Shown here one piece after another: positions 1-9,922 of a stretch of 9,922 nucleotides of DNA; the stretch's first letter is position 1; each line of letters starts with the position of its first letter. The position numbers and the translations under genes were made by a program. The notes under the pieces are model-generated. The model did not search any database. It saw only the letters and a program-made list of their open reading frames with translations, and was not told the DNA's origin. The DNA is from an uncultured Myxococcales bacterium (GTDB lineage Bacteria > Myxococcota_A > UBA9042), in the NCBI GenBank assembly GCA_937915965.1, contig CALGHC010000866.1, positions 1 to 9,922 on the forward strand, written 5' to 3'.

Positions 1-1426
<1,426 letters not shown>

Positions 1427-1537
1427 GGGGTTCTTCCGTGGGTTGGGTGACCGGCCCGGGAGGCCCTCGTCACCGTTTGCTCATCGTCAGCTTCTGCTCA
1501 CCGTCTCGGCCGAGACCGGGGCACCAAACGCAGATGG
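1427..1537 (-). promoter_or_regulatory. rpoB-rpoC spacer with two potential RNA hairpins
   Basis: This 111-nt gap separates the rpoB stop (TAG) from the rpoC ATG. It holds a 14-nt perfect palindrome at 1503-1516 (GTCTCGGCCGAGAC). It also holds a compound hairpin at 1446-1474, whose outer arms are GGTGAC/GTCACC (1446-1451 and 1469-1474) around an inner GGCC/GGCC stem. Neither is followed by a U-run on the minus strand, so termination is unlikely. They may affect mRNA processing or stability, or rpoC translation. I see no convincing promoter here. Confidence 0.4.
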
Positions 1538-6442
<4,905 letters not shown>

Positions 6443-6449
6443 GGGCGAT

Positions 6450-6454
6450 TCTCC
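6450..6454 (-). promoter_or_regulatory. Ribosome binding site fixing the rpoB start
   Basis: GGAGA on the minus strand lies 7-8 nt before the ATG at 6442. It favours this ATG over the in-frame GTG at 6532, which would add 30 residues with no resemblance to RpoB. Confidence 0.8.
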
Positions 6455-6674
6455 GTTGGTGCGCCGCGGCGAGGCAGGGCTCGTGGCGGCAGGCTCAGGG
6501 GCGTCTTCTTGTTGTCTCAGTCTTCTCGACACCCAGGCGCTCTATCGCCCAGGTGCCGTGCGTTCGGTCACAGCGGCTGTCGCCCGCTGTGCAGATCGCG
6601 CCCACCGTGGCGGCGCGATCTACGAGCCCCACCAGCCGAGGCGGAGTGCCCGGCCTTCAGCCGGCGGCTCGCAT

Positions 6675-6718
6675 AGACAAAACCCGAGCCGGGCGGTGCG
6701 CTCGGCACCGCCCGGCTC
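6675..6718 (-). terminator. Intrinsic terminator or attenuator after rplL
   Basis: Arms at 6686-6699 and 6705-6718 form a perfect 14-bp GC-rich stem with a 5-nt loop. On the minus strand the stem is followed by GGGTTTTGTCT, a short U-rich tract offset by three G. It begins about 30 nt after the rplL stop. The short, offset U-run suggests partial termination. That suits an attenuator that lets some polymerases into rpoB, as known for this position in E. coli. Confidence 0.7.
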
Positions 6719-6747
6719 CGGGCCGTATTCGCCTGCTGGCGCAGGTG

Positions 6748-7128
6748 CTACTTGGTCTCCACCTTGGCGCCAGCCTCTTCGAGCTTCTTGACCACCTCAG
6801 CGGCCTCTTCCTTCGGGATGCCTTCCTTGATGACGCCGCCAGCGGTCTCGACCAGCTCCTTGGCCTCACGCAGGCCGAGGGCAGTGAGCTCGCGGACAGC
6901 CTTGATCACGTTGATCTTCTTGGCGCCCGGATCGAGAATGATGACGTCAAACTCGGTCTGCTCTTCGACGACGGCGGCGGCCTCGCCACCGCTGGCGGCC
7001 GGAGCCGCAGCGACTGAAGCGGCGCTGACGCCCCACTTCTCCTCAAGGGCCGTCACGATCTCGGCCAGGTCCAGCACGGTGAGGCCGGACAGGTGGTCGA
7101 TAAGCTGGTCACGGGTAATGTCTGCCAT
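6748..7128 (-). CDS. rplL: Ribosomal protein L7/L12 (bL12)
   Basis: This 126-residue protein forms the flexible stalk dimers on the large ribosomal subunit, which recruit and stimulate translation GTPases. The N-terminal dimerisation and L10-binding region is residues 1-35 (LIDHLSGLTVLDLAEIVTAL). An Ala/Gly-rich hinge follows at about 36-54. The globular C-terminal domain (about 57-126) holds the conserved factor-binding surface, with KINVIKAVRELTALGLREAK at 71-90, then ELVETAGGVIKEGIPKEEA. Its length is normal for the family. A very strong GAGGAGG site precedes the ATG, as expected for a protein needed in several copies per ribosome. It follows rplJ after 134 nt, a longer gap than in E. coli. 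An attenuator-like hairpin follows it. Confidence 0.98.
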   Translation of the reverse strand: MADITRDQLIDHLSGLTVLDLAEIVTALEEKWGVSAASVAAAPAASGGEAAAVVEEQTEFDVIILDPGAKKINVIKAVRELTALGLREAKELVETAGGVIKEGIPKEEAAEVVKKLEEAGAKVETK

Positions 7129-7263
7129 TTGGTGTTCCTCCTCGGATCTGATGGGGCACGCGCCAGATTCGGTCGCGTGCCAGCTTGGGTCGGTCTCGGC
7201 TCAGCCTTGGGTCGGTCCAAGGTCGGGCCAGGGTCGGTTCGCGACAGGTGCCGCGCGCTGTTT
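7129..7263 (-). promoter_or_regulatory. rplJ-rplL spacer with hairpin and short periodic repeat
   Basis: This gap holds an 8-bp perfect hairpin at 7155-7181 (GGCACGCG/CGCGTGCC, 11-nt loop), about 15 nt upstream of the rplL ribosome binding site. Beside it is a short periodic repeat at 7184-7241. The hairpin has no U-run, so it is not a clear terminator. It may modulate rplL translation or mRNA stability. Confidence 0.45.
7184..7241. repeat. Degenerate tandem repeat with 22-nt period (11-nt subunits)
   Basis: GGGTCGGT occurs exactly at 7187, 7209 and 7231, a 22-nt period. The first two copies extend to a shared 12-mer, CTTGGGTCGGTC. At the midpoints, 7198 and 7220, are the related octamers GGCTCAGC and AGGTCGGG, giving a weaker 11-nt period. 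The array is non-coding, between rplJ and rplL. It could be a remnant of slippage or a protein or RNA binding array; function unknown. Confidence 0.6.
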
Positions 7264-7788
7264 CTATGCCTCGGTGCCTTCCAGCTGCTCTGCACGAGCA
7301 GCCAGCACCCGCACGAAGGACGACGGCGCCGCATTGAGCTGACGCACAAACTTGCCCGGCACGGCGATGAACAGACCGAGCAGCTTCGCCTGGAGTTCCT
7401 CCCGGCTGGGCAACTTGGCGAGCTCGCCGACCTCTGCCGCATCGAGCAGCCTGCCGTAGAGCACTCCCGCCTTGATGACGATCTTGCTGTTGTTCTTCGC
7501 GAACTTCGCCATCACCTTGGCCGGACCGACCGGCTCGGGACCGAAGGCAAAGACGTTGGGACCGAGCAGATGCTCGGAGACAACCTCCATCTCCGTTCCC
7601 TTCACCGAGAGGCGGGCCAGGGTGTTCTTGACCACGCGCAGCGTCGCATTCTCCTTGCGCAGCTCAGCGCGGAGTTCTTGGGCTTCCTTGACGGAAAGTC
7701 CATTTTGCTCCGCGATGACCAGCCCAGGGACTCCAACGAGCTCCAGACGCAGTCGTTCAACCCGTTCGTGCTTTTGAGCCTTTTTCAC
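7264..7788 (-). CDS. rplJ: Ribosomal protein L10 (uL10), GTG start
   Basis: This 174-residue protein anchors the L7/L12 dimers to 23S rRNA at the base of the stalk. In many bacteria, L10 complexed with L7/L12 also represses its own mRNA. The GTG at 7788 is chosen because AAGGAGAG lies upstream (7797-7804) and the protein then begins (V)KKAQKHERVERLRLELVGV, which fits the family. No ATG fits this N terminus. The N-terminal rRNA-binding domain shows LSVKEAQELRAELRKENATLRVVKNTLAR (about 31-60). The helical C-terminal part (about 135-174) ends with LNAAPSSFVRVLAARAEQLE and would bind L7/L12. The length is normal. It follows a 273-nt leader full of potential hairpins and precedes rplL. Confidence 0.96.
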   Translation of the reverse strand: MKKAQKHERVERLRLELVGVPGLVIAEQNGLSVKEAQELRAELRKENATLRVVKNTLARLSVKGTEMEVVSEHLLGPNVFAFGPEPVGPAKVMAKFAKNNSKIVIKAGVLYGRLLDAAEVGELAKLPSREELQAKLLGLFIAVPGKFVRQLNAAPSSFVRVLAARAEQLEGTEA

Positions 7789-8061
7789 GGGTCTCACTCT
7801 CCTTCTGACCAGCGTGGCACGTCCACGCCTGATCAACCGACGTCTGAGTGGCGTCGTTCCCAGATCGGGTCGACCGTCCCACCGTGCCGCAACATCTCCG
7901 GCAGCATTCTCCGCTGGGCCTACCTGCCTCGCTCCCGGCATCCGTCCGGGCGCGTCGACAGCGCCAGCTTCTCAGACGCTACCTCCGAGGAGGTATTGTT
8001 GCGGGGGCCCGAGAGCCCCCATTGAACCGAGCGACCCAAGGCCGCCCAGCATCCCCACGCC
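7789..8061 (-). ncRNA. Candidate L10 leader (rplJ mRNA 5' regulatory region)
   Basis: This is 273 nt of non-coding sequence between rplA and rplJ, where many bacteria carry the L10 leader, an mRNA element bound by L10 or L10-L7/L12 for feedback repression. In transcript order, potential hairpins are: 8003-8020 (GGGGGC arms), 7981-7994 (ACCTC/GAGGT), 7949-7965 (GGCGC/GCGCC), 7934-7950 (CCCGG/CCGGG, sharing two bases with the former), 7885-7903 (TGCCG/CGGCA), 7838-7856 (CGACG/CGTCG) and 7812-7828 (GCGTGG/CCACGC). The position and dense structure support the call. I could not match the L10-leader consensus base by base. The 8003-8020 hairpin has no U-run, so it is not a plain terminator. Confidence 0.55.
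7797..7804 (-). promoter_or_regulatory. Ribosome binding site supporting the rplJ GTG start
   Basis: AAGGAGAG on the minus strand lies 8 nt before the GTG at 7788. A perfect 6-bp hairpin (7812-7828, GCGTGG/CCACGC) ends 7 nt upstream of it, close enough to influence access by the ribosome. Confidence 0.75.
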
Positions 8062-8772
<711 letters not shown>

Positions 8773-8809
8773 CTCGGATCTCCTCCTTCGTTGCGATCGG
8801 CGTGTCGTT

Positions 8810-9235
8810 CTAGTCGACGACGTCGATGCCCATCGAGCGGGCGGTGCCCGAGATGGTGTGAACAGCTCCGTCCATGTCGATTGCGTACAGATCCGGCATC
8901 TTGATCTCTGCGATCTCGCGAATCTGAGACAACGTCACCTTGCCGACCTTGTCGCGATTCGGCACGCCGGAGCCCTTCTGGAGCTTGGCGTACTTGAGCA
9001 ACAGCCGCGACGCCGGTGGCGTCTTGGTGATGAACGTGAAGCTGCGGTCGGAGTAGACCGTGATGACGACCGGAATGATCATCCCCATCTGAGCCTGCGT
9101 GGCGGAGTTGTACGCCTTGCAGAACTGCATGATGTTGACGCCATGCTGGCCCAACGCAGGACCCACCGGTGGCGACGGATTCGCCTTGCCGGCAGGCAAC
9201 TGCAACTTGATGTAGCCACTAATTTTCTTGGCCAT
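8810..9235 (-). CDS. rplK: Ribosomal protein L11 (uL11)
   Basis: This 141-residue protein of the GTPase-associated centre binds 23S rRNA around helices 43-44 and takes part in factor binding and the stringent response (RelA activation). The N-terminal domain (1-70) has the proline-containing PPVGPALGQHGVNIMQFCK at 22-40, the region contacted by thiostrepton-type antibiotics. The C-terminal rRNA-binding domain (about 76-141) ends with the conserved ISGTARSMGIDVVD. The length equals the family norm. The ATG at 9235 is chosen because GGAGG lies 6 nt upstream and MAKKISGYIKLQLPAGKA is the usual N terminus. An in-frame ATG at 9259 would add eight unrelated residues. Confidence 0.98.
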   Translation of the reverse strand: MAKKISGYIKLQLPAGKANPSPPVGPALGQHGVNIMQFCKAYNSATQAQMGMIIPVVITVYSDRSFTFITKTPPASRLLLKYAKLQKGSGVPNRDKVGKVTLSQIREIAEIKMPDLYAIDMDGAVHTISGTARSMGIDVVD

Positions 9236-9302
9236 TGCTTGCCTCCACCCGTGCTTCAAGCGGCCGGGGATGCCGGCCTCGCACGCAGTGTGTAGATGGG
9301 TC
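9236..9302 (-). promoter_or_regulatory. nusG-rplK spacer with hairpin; possible L1 operator
   Basis: This 67-nt gap holds a 6-bp perfect hairpin at 9262-9278 (GGCCGG/CCGGCC, 5-nt loop) and the rplK ribosome binding site GGAGG at 9242-9246. In E. coli, L1 represses rplKA by binding near the start of the rplK mRNA, so this is the expected place for such a site. I could not confirm the L1-binding motif itself. No U-run follows the hairpin, so there is no clear terminator after nusG and read-through into rplK is likely. Confidence 0.35.
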
Positions 9303-9922
9303 TCAGAGGCTGATCTTTTCGACCTGCATGAAACCGAGCTCGACCGGGGTCGCCCGGCCGAAGATGCTCACCAGCACCTTGAGCTTCTGTTTATCGGGGA
9401 TGACCTCGGCGACCGTCCCGCTGAAGTTCGCGAACGGTCCGTCGATGACCCGTACCTCGCTGCCTTCGTCGAAGGACAACACGGGTTTGGCCTCCACCTC
9501 GCTCTTTTCGAGCTGCTGGGTGATCCGCTTGACCTCGGCATCCGGTACCGGCGGCGGGTTCATGCCGCCACCGACAAAGCCGGTCACCTTATTGGTCCCC
9601 TTGACCAGGTGCCAACTCTGCTCGTTGAGCACCATCTGGGCCAAAATGTAGCCTGGGAAGAACTTGCGCTTGGACTCATGACGCACGCCGCCCTTGACCT
9701 CGACAACCTTCTCGGTCGGCACCAAGACGTCGCCGAACAGGTCCTCAAGACCGTCAGCCTTGACCCGCTCAAGCAGCGCGATGCGCGCGACGTTCTCGGA
9801 ACCTGTGTACGTGTGAACGATGTACCAACGCTTGCGCGAGCGACGCGGGCTCAGCGGCGGCTGCCGGGGCGTCTGCTCCGCTTCGGCCTCGGCGCCGTCG
9901 TCGCCGCTCGCGGCAGCATCGG
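9303..9922 (-). CDS. nusG: Transcription elongation and antitermination factor NusG, 5' end cut by the window
   Basis: The C-terminal 205 residues are visible. NusG binds the RNA polymerase clamp through its N-terminal (NGN) domain, and Rho or ribosomal S10 through its C-terminal KOW domain. The NGN domain starts at KRWYIVHTYTGSENVA (visible residues 30-45) and includes LFGDVLVPTEKVVEVKGG, KRKFFPGYILAQM and WHLVKGTNKVTGFVGGG. The KOW domain is at about 152-205, with GSEVRVIDGPFANFSGTV and the strongly conserved VSIFGRATPVEL. Before the NGN domain lie at least 30 residues of a low-complexity extension, first acidic and Ala-rich, then Pro/Arg-rich (TPRQPPLSPRRSRKR). No ATG, GTG or TTG occurs in that frame up to the window edge, so the start is outside. 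The gene precedes rplK by 67 nt; secE would be expected upstream. Confidence 0.97.
   Translation of the reverse strand, partial: DAAASGDDGAEAEAEQTPRQPPLSPRRSRKRWYIVHTYTGSENVARIALLERVKADGLEDLFGDVLVPTEKVVEVKGGVRHESKRKFFPGYILAQMVLNEQSWHLVKGTNKVTGFVGGGMNPPPVPDAEVKRITQQLEKSEVEAKPVLSFDEGSEVRVIDGPFANFSGTVAEVIPDKQKLKVLVSIFGRATPVELGFMQVEKISL

Larger units (their letters stand above)
6443..6747 (-). promoter_or_regulatory. rplL-rpoB spacer: attenuator region with three hairpins
   Basis: This 305-nt non-coding gap separates the stalk-protein genes from rpoB. In transcript order it holds a 14-bp hairpin with a short U-run (6675-6718), a 9-bp perfect hairpin at 6594-6620 (arms GATCGCGCC/GGCGCGATC), and 3 nt later a 7-bp hairpin at 6570-6590 (ACAGCGG/CCGCTGT). 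The remaining ~125 nt before rpoB show nothing distinct except the rpoB ribosome binding site. In E. coli the same spacer holds a partial terminator and an RNase III processing site, which lower rpoBC output relative to rplL. An equivalent role here is inferred. I see no clear promoter with -35 and -10 boxes. Confidence 0.6.

Noticed and set aside
1503..1516. Palindrome GTCTCGGCCGAGAC as a transcription-factor operator
   Set aside because: It is inside an operon, with no promoter elements seen nearby. An RNA hairpin or chance in GC-rich DNA is as likely.
6443..6532. An upstream in-frame GTG that would extend RpoB by 30 residues
   Set aside because: The added residues do not resemble RpoB, and a good ribosome binding site is placed for the ATG at 6442.
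8003..8020. Hairpin GGGGGC/GCCCCC after rplA as an intrinsic terminator
   Set aside because: Neither strand has a U-run after the stem, so it is treated as part of the rplJ leader.

Overview
The window is a GC-rich chromosomal segment from a bacterium. It carries the conserved transcription and ribosomal-protein cluster nusG-rplK-rplA-rplJ-rplL-rpoB-rpoC. Every gene is on the minus strand, so the transcript runs from high to low coordinates. The right edge cuts nusG inside its N-terminal extension, and the left edge cuts rpoC after its first 475 codons. The gene order is the classical bacterial one. There are no mobile elements, tRNA or rRNA genes, or CRISPR arrays.

The protein sequences are proteobacteria-like in grade. 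RpoB has both the SI1 (beta-i4) and SI2 (beta-i9) insertions, and its N-terminal region resembles that of the former Deltaproteobacteria (Myxococcota and relatives). Two large insertions in the RNA polymerase subunits are not in the E. coli proteins and suggest a divergent lineage. I cannot name a genus or a firm phylum from this alone.

Layout from right to left: nusG 3' part (9303-9922); a 67-nt spacer with a hairpin; rplK (8810-9235); a 37-nt spacer; rplA (8062-8772); a 273-nt structured leader; rplJ with a GTG start (7264-7788); a 134-nt spacer with a hairpin and an 11/22-nt repeat; rplL (6748-7128); a 305-nt spacer with a strong attenuator-like terminator and two more hairpins; rpoB (1538-6442); a 111-nt structured spacer; rpoC 5' part (1-1426).

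The genes act together in transcription and translation. NusG binds RNA polymerase and couples it to Rho or the ribosome. L11 and L1 form the GTPase-associated centre and the L1 stalk. L10 and L7/L12 form the factor-recruiting stalk. RpoB and RpoC form the polymerase catalytic core. The spacers look like the usual regulatory points: L1 feedback before rplK, L10 feedback before rplJ, and partial termination between rplL and rpoB.

The most notable observations are a roughly 235-residue insertion in RpoB that contains an internal 60-residue repeat, a roughly 90-residue insertion in the N-terminal part of RpoC, and unusually structured spacers.
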